Positions 7,564 through 15,155 of a stretch of 45,827 nt of DNA are shown here, piece after piece. Every line of letters starts with the position of its first letter. Position 1 is the stretch's first letter. The DNA lies in NCBI RefSeq assembly GCF_900113045.1, contig NZ_FONY01000042.1, positions 1-45,827 on the forward strand, in the 5' to 3' direction. This stretch comes from Thermoflexibacter ruber. Lineage in GTDB: Bacteria > Bacteroidota > Bacteroidia > Cytophagales > Thermoflexibacteraceae. The notes below the pieces were generated by a model that did not search any database, was not told where the DNA came from, and worked only from the letters and a program-made list of their open reading frames with translations. The position numbers and the translations under genes were made by a program.

Positions 7564-9294
7564 ATGAAAAAAAATTTTTACCAATTCCTATTTATAAGTA
7601 GTTTTCTCCTGCTAAGTAACCTTTACTCCTATGCTCAAATCACTTTTGAGGTTACATTTCCAGAGGAAAGAAGTAAAACAGCCTTAGATGGTCGCTTGCT
7701 GCTTTTTATTGCTACGCATAACCAATCAGAACCTCGTTTTCAAGTAGTTGATGAGGTAAAAACTGCTCAAGTTTTTGGCTTAGATGTCGACGGCTGGAAA
7801 GCAAAACAAGTCATGAAAATAGACGGCAAGGCTTTTGGCTATCCTATTCGCAGTTTGGCAAACTTGCCCAAAGGAAAATACTTCGTGCAAGCACTTTTGC
7901 ATAAGTACGAAACTTTCAAACGCTCCGATGGGCATACTGTAAAGTTGCCGATGGATAGAGGCGAAGGGCAAAACTACCGCACTGCTCCGGGCAATATTTA
8001 CAGCGAAGTCATGGAAGTAGAGTTAGACCCTGCTACTGCCAAAGTAGTCAAGTTAGATTTGACCAAAGAAAACCCACCTATCGTCCCTCCCAAAGACACC
8101 AAATACATTAAGCACGTGAAAATTAGGAGTGAAAAATTATCTAAATTTTGGGGAAGGGATATGTACTTGGGTGCAAATATTCTGCTCCCTGAGGGTTTTG
8201 ATGAACACCCTGAAGCACGCTATCCGCTCATGGTCTATCACGGGCATTTTCCCTATGACTTTGGCGGATTCAGAGAAACTCCTCCAGACCCCAACCTCCC
8301 TACCACTGACTACAGTGAAAGATTTAGAATTTACGGATACAATAAAATAGTCCAAGAAGAAGCCTACAATTTCTATAAACTTTGGACGAGCAAAGATTTT
8401 CCACGCTTCTTAATCATTGAAATTCAGCACGCTAACCCTTACTATGACGACTCCTATGCGGTCAATTCTGCTAACTTAGGACCTTATGGAGATGCGATTA
8501 TGTATGAACTAATCCCGCATATAGAAAAGCAGTTTAGAGGAATCGGGCAAGGCTGGGCAAGATTCACCTATGGTGGCTCTACAGGAGGCTGGGAAGCCTT
8601 AGCTGTACAGGTTTTTTATCCTGACGAGTTTAATGGTTGCTTTGCCGCTTGCCCTGACCCCATAGATTTTAGAGCTTATACCGTAGTGGACATCTACAAA
8701 GATAAAAATGCTTATTACCAAGAGGGGGCTTTTAAGAGGGTGCCTCGTCCCGGCAAGAGAGATTATTTGGGACATGTATATTGTACGCTGGAGGATGCTA
8801 ATTTGAAGGAATTAGCATTGGGAACAAAATCTCGCTCAGGCGACCAGTGGGACATTTGGCAGGCAGTGTACTCCCCCGTAGGGGCTGACGGCTATCCTAA
8901 ACCTATTTGGGACAAACTCACAGGTGAAATAGATAGGTCAGTGGCTGAGTATTGGCGAGAAAACTACGATTTAGGTTATATCTTGAGGAGGGATTGGGAC
9001 AAAATTGGGAAAAAGTTAGAGGGAAAAATCCATATTTACTGTGGCGATATGGACAACTACTACCTCAATAATGCGGTTTATTTGGTAGAAGACTTCCTGA
9101 AAAGTACTAAAAATCCATTCTATGGTGGTGAAGTAACCTATGGCGATAGGGCGGAACATTGTTGGAATGGCGACCCCAATCTGCCAAATCACATTACTCG
9201 TTTGCGTTATAACTTCATGTATGTACCCAAAATTTTAGATAGGATTCAAAAAAGTGCCCCAGCAGGAGCAGATTTGAAAAGTTGGAGGTACTAA
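7564..9294 (+). CDS. Secreted alpha/beta-hydrolase esterase (PF00756-like)
   Basis: A 576-residue protein with a signal peptide (cleavage probably after YSYAQ, residue 25). An N-terminal domain of about 160 residues is followed by an esterase domain from about residue 180. The nucleophile elbow is YGGSTGG (Ser339 in GxSxG) and the probable catalytic His is in AEHCWNGDP near residue 535. Conserved surroundings such as YPLMVYHGHFP fit the putative-esterase family (enterochelin esterase/esterase D type). The substrate is unknown; carbohydrate esters or a siderophore are possible. It is the first of three same-strand genes with a second esterase and a TAT-exported TIM-barrel protein, though 224 nt separate it from the next. 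Confidence 0.8.
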   Translation: MKKNFYQFLFISSFLLLSNLYSYAQITFEVTFPEERSKTALDGRLLLFIATHNQSEPRFQVVDEVKTAQVFGLDVDGWKAKQVMKIDGKAFGYPIRSLANLPKGKYFVQALLHKYETFKRSDGHTVKLPMDRGEGQNYRTAPGNIYSEVMEVELDPATAKVVKLDLTKENPPIVPPKDTKYIKHVKIRSEKLSKFWGRDMYLGANILLPEGFDEHPEARYPLMVYHGHFPYDFGGFRETPPDPNLPTTDYSERFRIYGYNKIVQEEAYNFYKLWTSKDFPRFLIIEIQHANPYYDDSYAVNSANLGPYGDAIMYELIPHIEKQFRGIGQGWARFTYGGSTGGWEALAVQVFYPDEFNGCFAACPDPIDFRAYTVVDIYKDKNAYYQEGAFKRVPRPGKRDYLGHVYCTLEDANLKELALGTKSRSGDQWDIWQAVYSPVGADGYPKPIWDKLTGEIDRSVAEYWRENYDLGYILRRDWDKIGKKLEGKIHIYCGDMDNYYLNNAVYLVEDFLKSTKNPFYGGEVTYGDRAEHCWNGDPNLPNHITRLRYNFMYVPKILDRIQKSAPAGADLKSWRY

Positions 9295-9420
9295 GTGGCT
9301 TTGTAAATATAAATCGGATTGTTGATTCAGGCATGTAAGTAATTTAACAGAGTTATCAGGTTTGAGTATTTCCCAGACAAATAAGTCAGTATTTTTCAAA
9401 AAGTTTACGTAAAATTTACA

Positions 9421-9428
9421 TACTTTTG
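9421..9428 (+). promoter_or_regulatory. Candidate -7 element TACTTTTG
   Basis: TACTTTTG fits TAnnTTTG and lies about 90 nt before the second esterase start. No convincing -33 element is seen. It would let the second esterase and the TIM-barrel gene be expressed independently of the first esterase. Confidence 0.4.
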
Positions 9429-9518
9429 AATATACAACAGGTTAAAGATTTTTCAACTTGCTACATTTAGTAAGCCAACATATCAATTCATTATCAAATA
9501 TTTATCATATATACGCTT

Positions 9519-10247
9519 ATGTACGAACAGTATCACAGGTGGTATTCTCACCGCATAGGTCGCGAGTTTGAGATGCTTACCTTCGGTTATGGAGGTTTTC
9601 CTATCATCGCTTACCCTACCTCTATGGGCAAGTATTATCAAAATAAGGACTTTCATCTGATAGATTCCATCGCTTGGTTTATCAATAATGGCAAGGTCAA
9701 GGTTTATTGCCCTGATAGTATTGACAACGATAGTTTTTACAATAAGGGTATCCACCCTGCCCACAAAATTATGAATCATGTCATTTATGACGATTTGATT
9801 TTGAATGAGGTAGTCTATAGGGCAATGCACGAAACAGGTTTTGGTAAGGTCGCTATGGTAGGGTGTAGCTTTGGAGGTTATCATGCCCTTAATTTTTCTT
9901 TCAGACACCCCGATAAGGTGGCTTACATGTTTAGTCTGGGGGGAGCTTTTGACATTAGTTCCTTCATGTGGGGCTACCACGATGACAATGTGTATTTTAA
10001 CAACCCTGTAGAGTATATGCCCAATTTAGGCGAAGGGTGGTACTTGGACAATATCCGCAGAATGGGCATTATTTTAGCCACAGGCGACCAAGACATCTGC
10101 AAAGAGGACAATTACAGAATGTCGGGTATTTTGCACTCTAAAGGCATCAATCACTGGTTAGATGTGCGTTGGGGGGCGCAGGGGATTCACGACTGGCCTG
10201 CTTGGAGAGCCATGTTACCTGACTATGTGTCGCAAATTAGGTGGTAA
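9519..10247 (+). CDS. Putative esterase (alpha/beta hydrolase)
   Basis: A 242-residue cytoplasmic-looking protein without a signal peptide. The nucleophile motif is VGCSFGGYHAL (Ser117). A likely acid residue is in ILATGDQDICKEDN and the likely catalytic His is in GIHDWPAWRAMLPDY close to the C-terminus. This places it in the PF00756 esterase family, whose closest textbook relatives are S-formylglutathione hydrolase-type and enterochelin esterases. It is 15 nt upstream of the TIM-barrel gene, so the two are probably one transcript. The substrate is not evident. Confidence 0.8.
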   Translation: MYEQYHRWYSHRIGREFEMLTFGYGGFPIIAYPTSMGKYYQNKDFHLIDSIAWFINNGKVKVYCPDSIDNDSFYNKGIHPAHKIMNHVIYDDLILNEVVYRAMHETGFGKVAMVGCSFGGYHALNFSFRHPDKVAYMFSLGGAFDISSFMWGYHDDNVYFNNPVEYMPNLGEGWYLDNIRRMGIILATGDQDICKEDNYRMSGILHSKGINHWLDVRWGAQGIHDWPAWRAMLPDYVSQIRW

Positions 10248-10262
10248 AGAACTCATAAAGAT

Positions 10263-11195
10263 ATGAAAATGAAAACTTCAAGGCGAAATTTTTTGAGGGG
10301 TTTTGCCTTTGCTTCTTTGGTTACACCTTCTTTGCTCTCTGCGAAAGTAAAGGCAAAAAACCTTCCTATTTCTTGCAACACTTATAATTGGGTTACTTTC
10401 TATCGCCGCCAAGGAAAAGAATGGGGAAAGGATTGGGAGGCTTGCATCAGCGAATTTGCTCAGACAGGTATCCCTGCTATAGAGCCGAGTTTTCAAAGTG
10501 CAGAAGAAGTAAAGGTTTTAGCTCCTATCTTGAAAAAGTACAATATCCTGATGCCCTCTTTGTATGTAAATAGCTTGTTGCACAAGGCAGAGGAAGCAGA
10601 AAAATCCATTACTTCTGTGCTAAAAATAGCAGAAGAAGCCAAGCAACAGATGAATACGCAGATTTTTGTAACTAACCCAAGCCCAATCCGATGGGGCGGG
10701 AATGAGGTCAAATCTGATGCAGAGCTATTGGTGCAGTCTAAGAACGTAGAAAAATTAGGAGCAGAGTTACGAAAAAAAGGCATTATCTTAGCCTATCATA
10801 CCCACGATATGGAAATGCTGGCAGGCGCAAGAGAGTTTCACCATATCTTGCTAAATACCTCCCCTGAAAATGTAGCCTTTTGCTTTGACGTGCATTGGGT
10901 TTACAGAGGCTCACAAAACTCACAAGTAGCTGTTTTTGATGTACTTAAACTCTATGGTAAACGCATCGTAGAACTGCACATTCGGCAGTCGGTAGGGGGA
11001 ACGTGGACAGAAACTTTTGCAGGCAAGGGCGACATAGACTACTTGCGGTTTGCCAAAGAAATAGAAAAAATGAAGATACAACCACACTTGGTCATAGAAC
11101 AATGTCTGGAGGAGAAAACCAATGTTTCCCTTAGTGCAGTAGAAGCCCACCGACAAGATTTAGCGAGTATTAAGGAGGTTTTTGGGAGGAGATAA
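10263..11195 (+). CDS. TAT-exported sugar isomerase/epimerase-like TIM-barrel protein
   Basis: A 310-residue protein with a twin-arginine signal (TSRRNFLRGFAFASLV) followed by a xylose-isomerase-like TIM barrel (PF01261). Motifs where this fold usually places its metal and substrate ligands are TGIPAIEPSF, ILAYHTHDMEM, FCFDVHWVYRG and LVIEQCLEE. TAT export fits a protein that folds with its metal before secretion and is common for this family in Bacteroidota. The start at 10263 is used; a second ATG two codons later is equally possible. It is probably co-transcribed with the esterase upstream, which suggests linked action on a sugar-derived substrate. A terminator follows at 11202. Confidence 0.8.
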   Translation: MKMKTSRRNFLRGFAFASLVTPSLLSAKVKAKNLPISCNTYNWVTFYRRQGKEWGKDWEACISEFAQTGIPAIEPSFQSAEEVKVLAPILKKYNILMPSLYVNSLLHKAEEAEKSITSVLKIAEEAKQQMNTQIFVTNPSPIRWGGNEVKSDAELLVQSKNVEKLGAELRKKGIILAYHTHDMEMLAGAREFHHILLNTSPENVAFCFDVHWVYRGSQNSQVAVFDVLKLYGKRIVELHIRQSVGGTWTETFAGKGDIDYLRFAKEIEKMKIQPHLVIEQCLEEKTNVSLSAVEAHRQDLASIKEVFGRR

Positions 11196-11201
11196 AAATA
11201 A

Positions 11202-11235
11202 AAAGAGCAATCAAGGAAATTCTCGATTGCTCTTT
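11202..11235 (+). terminator. Bidirectional terminator hairpin
   Basis: AAAGAGCAATC (11202-11212) and GATTGCTCTTT (11225-11235) form a perfect 11 bp stem with a 12-base loop, flanked by A-rich sequence on the left and T on the right. It lies between the TIM-barrel gene and the end of the opposing tRNA cluster, so it can serve both. Confidence 0.75.
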
Positions 11236-11237
11236 GT

Positions 11238-11309
11238 GATTCCGCTGGGGCTCGAACCCAGGACCCCTACATTAAAAGTGTAATGCTCTACCGACTGAGC
11301 TACGGAATC
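11238..11309 (-). tRNA. tRNA-Lys (TTT)
   Basis: On the minus strand the acceptor halves GATTCCG and CGGAATC pair over 7 bp. The D-arm is AGCTCAGTCGGTAGAGC, the anticodon loop CTTTTAA gives anticodon TTT, and the T-arm contains GGGTTCGAGCCC. The length is 72 nt and the CCA is not encoded. It is identical to the copy at 11576-11647. Confidence 0.95.
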
Positions 11310-11475
11310 TGATAAACGTAAACAAAAGATTATGAATGAGTTGCAAAAATTCATTGCCCTATTCATAATTTTGGACTGCAAAGGTCGTGATTTGTTCTTT
11401 ATTAAGCAAGTAAAAAAGCATTAATTTTAAAAATTTTTACTTTTTATTCATAACCCTTTGCTAATCAGTATATAG

Positions 11476-11559
11476 TGCGCACGAGAAGATTCGAACTTCC
11501 ACAGGATTGCTCCCGCTACCACCTCAAAGTAGTGCGTCTACCAATTTCGCCACGTGCGC
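11476..11559 (-). tRNA. tRNA-Leu (GAG)
   Basis: On the minus strand the acceptor GCGCACG pairs with CGTGCGC. The anticodon stem CTACT/GGTAG encloses the loop TTGAGGT, giving anticodon GAG. A variable arm of class II length follows, then a T-arm with GTTCGAATC. The length is about 84 nt, and CCA is not encoded. Confidence 0.9.
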
Positions 11560-11575
11560 TTTAGGATAGTCAAGT

Positions 11576-11647
11576 GATTCCGCTGGGGCTCGAACCCAGG
11601 ACCCCTACATTAAAAGTGTAATGCTCTACCGACTGAGCTACGGAATC
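11576..11647 (-). tRNA. tRNA-Lys (TTT), second copy
   Basis: Identical over all 72 nt to the tRNA at 11238-11309. It is first in the transcription order Lys-Leu-Lys on the minus strand. The identity points to recent duplication or gene conversion. Confidence 0.95.
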
Positions 11648-11772
11648 AAGTCATCTACATTGATTAAGCACTAACAAAAAATCTTAGCTAAAATGTTTCA
11701 AAAAGAAAGCAATTTTAGTTAAGAAATGAAAAAAACTTGTCGTCTAACAAGCAATTACTGTAAATTGCGGTG

Positions 11773-11804
11773 CAAAATTAATAGCTAAAATTTTCAAATG
11801 CAAA
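11773..11804 (-). promoter_or_regulatory. Promoter for the tRNA cluster
   Basis: On the minus strand TTTG (11804-11801), 20 nt of spacer and TAATTTTG (11780-11773) match the Bacteroidota -33/-7 pattern. The -33 element overlaps the first codons of the divergent TPR/SH3 gene. The leader to the first tRNA would be about 120 nt. Confidence 0.55.
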
Positions 11805-12589
11805 CCTGCCGTCTATTTTTATTTGTACTATTTTTCCTTGTTGCCGCATTTCTGCCTCAAACAGGCTATACAGAAGATTATTTTACTAAACTCGACAAGG
11901 CAGATTCTTTGTTTAGGCAACGCAAATATACCGATGCGCTCAAATTATTTGAGGAGGTGCTGGACAATCAAAACAAAGATGAAAAGGACAGCAATGAAAA
12001 TAAAGAAGATGAAAAAAAGGGCTACTTTACCTATAGAATGTTGCTCCAAATGGCATATATTACAGAAGGTTTAAATGATTATGCCGCTACCATGTACTAC
12101 CTCAATCTCTATTACCTCAACAATCCTGAGCAAAAGGTTTTAAACAAAATTTCTGAACTTGCTTCTAAACACAAACTTGTCGGCTATGAGCCTAACGATG
12201 TAGAATATTTAGTAGCTATTTACAAGAAAAATCAAGTTTGGTTTCTCTCTTTCATTTTTATCCTATTTATGTCATTTTTAGGATTTTTGATATATAGACG
12301 TGCTAAAGGAAAGGAAATACTCTATCCAAGCATTGCTTTGAGTTTTGCCTTAGCGATTTTCTTTTTTATTTATAACTATTATGGGTTGGACTGGAAAAAG
12401 GGTATCATAAAAAATGAAAAAGTATTCTTGATGAATGCTCCCTCAGCAGGCGGGGACATGGTGAGTATGCTGAATAAAGGGGATTGCGTACAAATCATTG
12501 GACAAGAAGATATTTGGTACAAGGTAAGGTGGAAAGACAAGGACAATATTGCCTACTTAAGAGCAAATAACGTGTACGTTATTCAATAG
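11798..12589 (+). CDS. TPR and SH3 domain membrane protein
   Basis: A 263-residue protein with a signal peptide (about residues 1-25) and a TPR-like helical segment (about 28-130). This is interrupted by an acidic/lysine-rich insert with KDEKDSNENKEDEKK. Two transmembrane helices follow (about 148-166 and 176-195), then a C-terminal bacterial SH3 domain (about 205-263, with VFLMNAPSAGGDMVSMLNKG and WYKVRW). This layout resembles BatE-like proteins of aerotolerance operons, but no BatA-D genes are adjacent, so the name is not applied. The SH3 domain follows the second helix and would share a compartment with the TPR part. Its stop codon directly abuts the stop of the opposing DUF429 gene. Confidence 0.75.
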   Translation: MQTCRLFLFVLFFLVAAFLPQTGYTEDYFTKLDKADSLFRQRKYTDALKLFEEVLDNQNKDEKDSNENKEDEKKGYFTYRMLLQMAYITEGLNDYAATMYYLNLYYLNNPEQKVLNKISELASKHKLVGYEPNDVEYLVAIYKKNQVWFLSFIFILFMSFLGFLIYRRAKGKEILYPSIALSFALAIFFFIYNYYGLDWKKGIIKNEKVFLMNAPSAGGDMVSMLNKGDCVQIIGQEDIWYKVRWKDKDNIAYLRANNVYVIQ

Positions 12590-13321
12590 CTACTTCCTAA
12601 CCCAAATCCAGCCTTCTTTTTTAGCCATTGCGATATGCTCAGGCAGATAGACTGACCCTTCTAAGAAGTCTTTGGCGGCAAGCAAACACACTACCGCATC
12701 TAACATATCTGCTCGGCTATCAGCGTGAATTAGGCCGCTGATGTTAAGAATATGAGGCGCTAAATCTTGGATAATTTGTTTCCTTTTGGTTTTTTCCTCT
12801 GGTGAATCACCTTTATACCCACTTGATATAGTTTGGTATGCCCTTAGTGTAGCACTCGGATATACTTCTATGATGCCGTTTGCATCTTGTTTTCCTACTT
12901 CCCAGCACATTGGAAGAGAAAGTCCTTTGGCTCGTAACTCGCCAATAATTTTCAAAGCAGAGTGTGCAGTTCTGGCGATGCGGTCTGCTCCTACTTCCAA
13001 AGGTAGCTTGCCTGTTTTTTGATGCACAAAAGTATCGGTCAGCCTACGAAAAAAGCGGTCTTGTTCCTCTGCAAGAGGGTCGCCTGCTTGATGCAAAGCA
13101 AGTAAACGTCCCATAGGCTCAGACCAACCCAAAGGTGCATCAATAGCCATCAGTACCTCAGCAGGCGAAGATACGCTGGCATAGATAAGATCTGCAATAT
13201 TTTGTTTTTTATTTCCCATATAGACCTCAGATAGCCAAAGGTTTGAGTTTTGGTAAGTCCCTATGGCTACGGCTGTGTTTTCTGCTTTGGAGGCGCAGTC
13301 TATACCGATGATTTGCAGCAT
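12590..13321 (-). CDS. DUF429 protein (RNase H-like fold)
   Basis: A 243-residue protein that opens with IIGIDCASKAENTAVAIGTY, an RNase H-like first strand with an acidic residue, and has MAIDAPLGWSEP as the second acidic strand. RADMLDAVVCLLAAKDF near the C-terminus supplies further Asp residues. This is the DUF429 pattern, a family of predicted nucleases without established function. Length is normal. It ends base to base against the opposing TPR/SH3 gene, so the two transcripts must overlap or terminate inside each other. It lies 43 nt before the end of nnr on the same strand. Confidence 0.8.
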   Translation of the reverse strand: MLQIIGIDCASKAENTAVAIGTYQNSNLWLSEVYMGNKKQNIADLIYASVSSPAEVLMAIDAPLGWSEPMGRLLALHQAGDPLAEEQDRFFRRLTDTFVHQKTGKLPLEVGADRIARTAHSALKIIGELRAKGLSLPMCWEVGKQDANGIIEVYPSATLRAYQTISSGYKGDSPEEKTKRKQIIQDLAPHILNISGLIHADSRADMLDAVVCLLAAKDFLEGSVYLPEHIAMAKKEGWIWVRK

Positions 13322-13363
13322 ATTAGGTTATTTGTCAAAATAAATTGTGATGAATTTTAGCTT

Positions 13364-15001
13364 TTATCCCTCGCCATAATGCAAAGAGCGAAAAGCCTTG
13401 CTCAAATATTTAATAATATCTCCCGCTATCATCGCTTCTTGAGATAATCTCTTGGCTGCCATATTGCCAGAAGTACCATGCAAGTAAGTCCCTATGCAAC
13501 AAGCCTCTTCTGGCGTGTATCCTTGTGCTAATAAAGAGGTCAAAATACCAGTAAGTACATCTCCACTCCCTCCTGTTGCCATGCCTGCATTGCCTTGTGT
13601 GTTGAAGTAAGTCTTACCTTCTGGCGTAGTGATACAAGTAGTCGCTCCTTTCAAAATGATAAATACTTGACGCTGTATAGACATAGCTATTTGCAACTGA
13701 TGACGCAAGTAAGGATTATTGGCACGTCCAAACAATCGTTCAAACTCTTTGGGGTGCGGGGTCAAAATACTATGCTTAGGGACAAAGTCCCACCAAGACA
13801 GATTCTCTGCTAAAATGTTCAGTCCATCTGCATCGATGACCATAGGCATAGAAGTTGATTTGAGCAAGTCGTGAAAAGCCTGAACTGTTTTCTCTCCCTT
13901 ACCTAACCCACACCCAACTCCTATCGCAGTATATTTTTCTAAATCAGTAGATTCTCGGCAAATTTTAGAAATACTTTTTTTCTTTTTATCTACTACGACC
14001 ATTGCCTCAGGAATAGCCGTCTGCATGATATTGTAACCACACTTAGGGACATGTACCGTCAGTAAACCTACCCCGGTTCGCATACATGCTTTAGCTGATA
14101 AGACTGCCGCTCCCATTTTCCCCTCACTCCCAACTACCAACAAGGCATGACCAAAATTTCCTTTATGAGCCGTTTTAGGTCTGACTTTCAGTTTTTTATA
14201 AATATCTTGTTTAGTCAATAAAAATAAATCAGAGGCTTGCTGACCCATGAAGTTTTTATCTAAGCCAATGTGTACTATGTGTACTTTGCCTGTAAAAACA
14301 TAATTTTGGTCGTAAAGAAATGCTAACTTGTAGCCTTCAAAAGTAAGCGTATGATTTGCTTTAATAATAGCTCTATGCTCAATATCTTCATTGTTTTCTG
14401 CGAAAAGACCAGAGGGAATATCGATAGCGATAATTTGAGCCTTGCTATGGTTAAGGTAGGCAATGAGTTGGGCAGTAAAGTCCTTGATAGGCTTGTTAAG
14501 TCCTGAGCCAAAAATAGCATCTATGACTACATCGCTTGCTTGAATCTCTGGAAAATCAGAAACTGATTTGATGTAATGTAGGCTAAGATGTTGTTGGGTG
14601 GGGATTGGCTCACGGGTCGCAAGTGTTGCTTTTTTATTACTTTTGTTTTTTTTCTTTTCCAACTTCTGAATGACTTTTTCCAATCTTTTTATATTTTCCT
14701 CACAATCAGGGGAATACTTATCTGAGTAATTGATAATAAATACTTGGATATTACTCAAACCTTTTTCTGCCAAAAGCCTTGCTATTACTAAGCCGTCGCC
14801 CCCGTTATTGCCCATACCAGAAAATATTTTTAGTGTTTTATCAAAAGAAAAACAATATCCCAAAGGTGAATCTTCATCATAAAGTAGCCAATCTACGCAC
14901 TGCGAAGCAGCTCTCTCCATGAGGTCAATAGAGCTAATAGGTTCATTTTGAATAGTATATTGGTCGGCTTGGCGAATCTGCTCGGCAGTTAGGATTTTCA
15001 T
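13364..15001 (-). CDS. nnr: Bifunctional NAD(P)H-hydrate epimerase/dehydratase
   Basis: A 545-residue enzyme that repairs hydrated NADH and NADPH. The N-terminal YjeF_N epimerase domain (about residues 1-225) shows IFSGMGNNGGDGLVIARLLA and VVIDAIFGSGLNKPI. The C-terminal ADP-dependent dehydratase domain (about 240-540) shows AHKGNFGHALLVVGSEGKMG, MVIDADGLNIL and NTQGNAGMATGGSGDVLTGI. Both halves have their signature loops, so both activities are expected. The ATG at 15001 (MKILTAEQIRQADQYT) is the family-typical start. A TAnnTTTG element at 15060-15053 overlaps the longer alternative start at 15055 and argues against it. A 20-residue Lys-rich insert lies in the epimerase half. Confidence 0.93.
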   Translation of the reverse strand: MKILTAEQIRQADQYTIQNEPISSIDLMERAASQCVDWLLYDEDSPLGYCFSFDKTLKIFSGMGNNGGDGLVIARLLAEKGLSNIQVFIINYSDKYSPDCEENIKRLEKVIQKLEKKKNKSNKKATLATREPIPTQQHLSLHYIKSVSDFPEIQASDVVIDAIFGSGLNKPIKDFTAQLIAYLNHSKAQIIAIDIPSGLFAENNEDIEHRAIIKANHTLTFEGYKLAFLYDQNYVFTGKVHIVHIGLDKNFMGQQASDLFLLTKQDIYKKLKVRPKTAHKGNFGHALLVVGSEGKMGAAVLSAKACMRTGVGLLTVHVPKCGYNIMQTAIPEAMVVVDKKKKSISKICRESTDLEKYTAIGVGCGLGKGEKTVQAFHDLLKSTSMPMVIDADGLNILAENLSWWDFVPKHSILTPHPKEFERLFGRANNPYLRHQLQIAMSIQRQVFIILKGATTCITTPEGKTYFNTQGNAGMATGGSGDVLTGILTSLLAQGYTPEEACCIGTYLHGTSGNMAAKRLSQEAMIAGDIIKYLSKAFRSLHYGEG

Positions 15002-15052
15002 AGTAACATGTTTTATATTTACTGTTTCTTTGGCTTTTGAATTATAATTATA

Positions 15053-15072
15053 CAAAATTAAATGTAATTTTG
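15053..15072. promoter_or_regulatory. Back-to-back -7 elements for nnr and the divergent lipoprotein
   Basis: CAAAATTA at 15053-15060 reads TAATTTTG on the minus strand (towards nnr), and TAATTTTG at 15065-15072 reads on the plus strand (towards the gene at 15156). Both match TAnnTTTG and are 4 nt apart. Clear -33 elements at ideal spacing are not visible. Confidence 0.45.
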
Positions 15073-15155
15073 CTTTTGAAAGTAGGTATTACTTTTCAAT
15101 TAAATTATTTTTCAATGCCTAATAAATCATTTAAGTAACTCTATACAAAAAGACT

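Noticed and set aside
9483-9980. Minus-strand ORF of 165 codons opposite the second esterase
   Set aside because: It is a shadow of the esterase coding frame, with no recognisable motif.
11238-11647. Identical tRNA-Lys genes as attachment sites of an integrated element
   Set aside because: Only a tRNA-Leu and spacer lie between the copies, with no integrase, so tandem tRNA duplication is sufficient.
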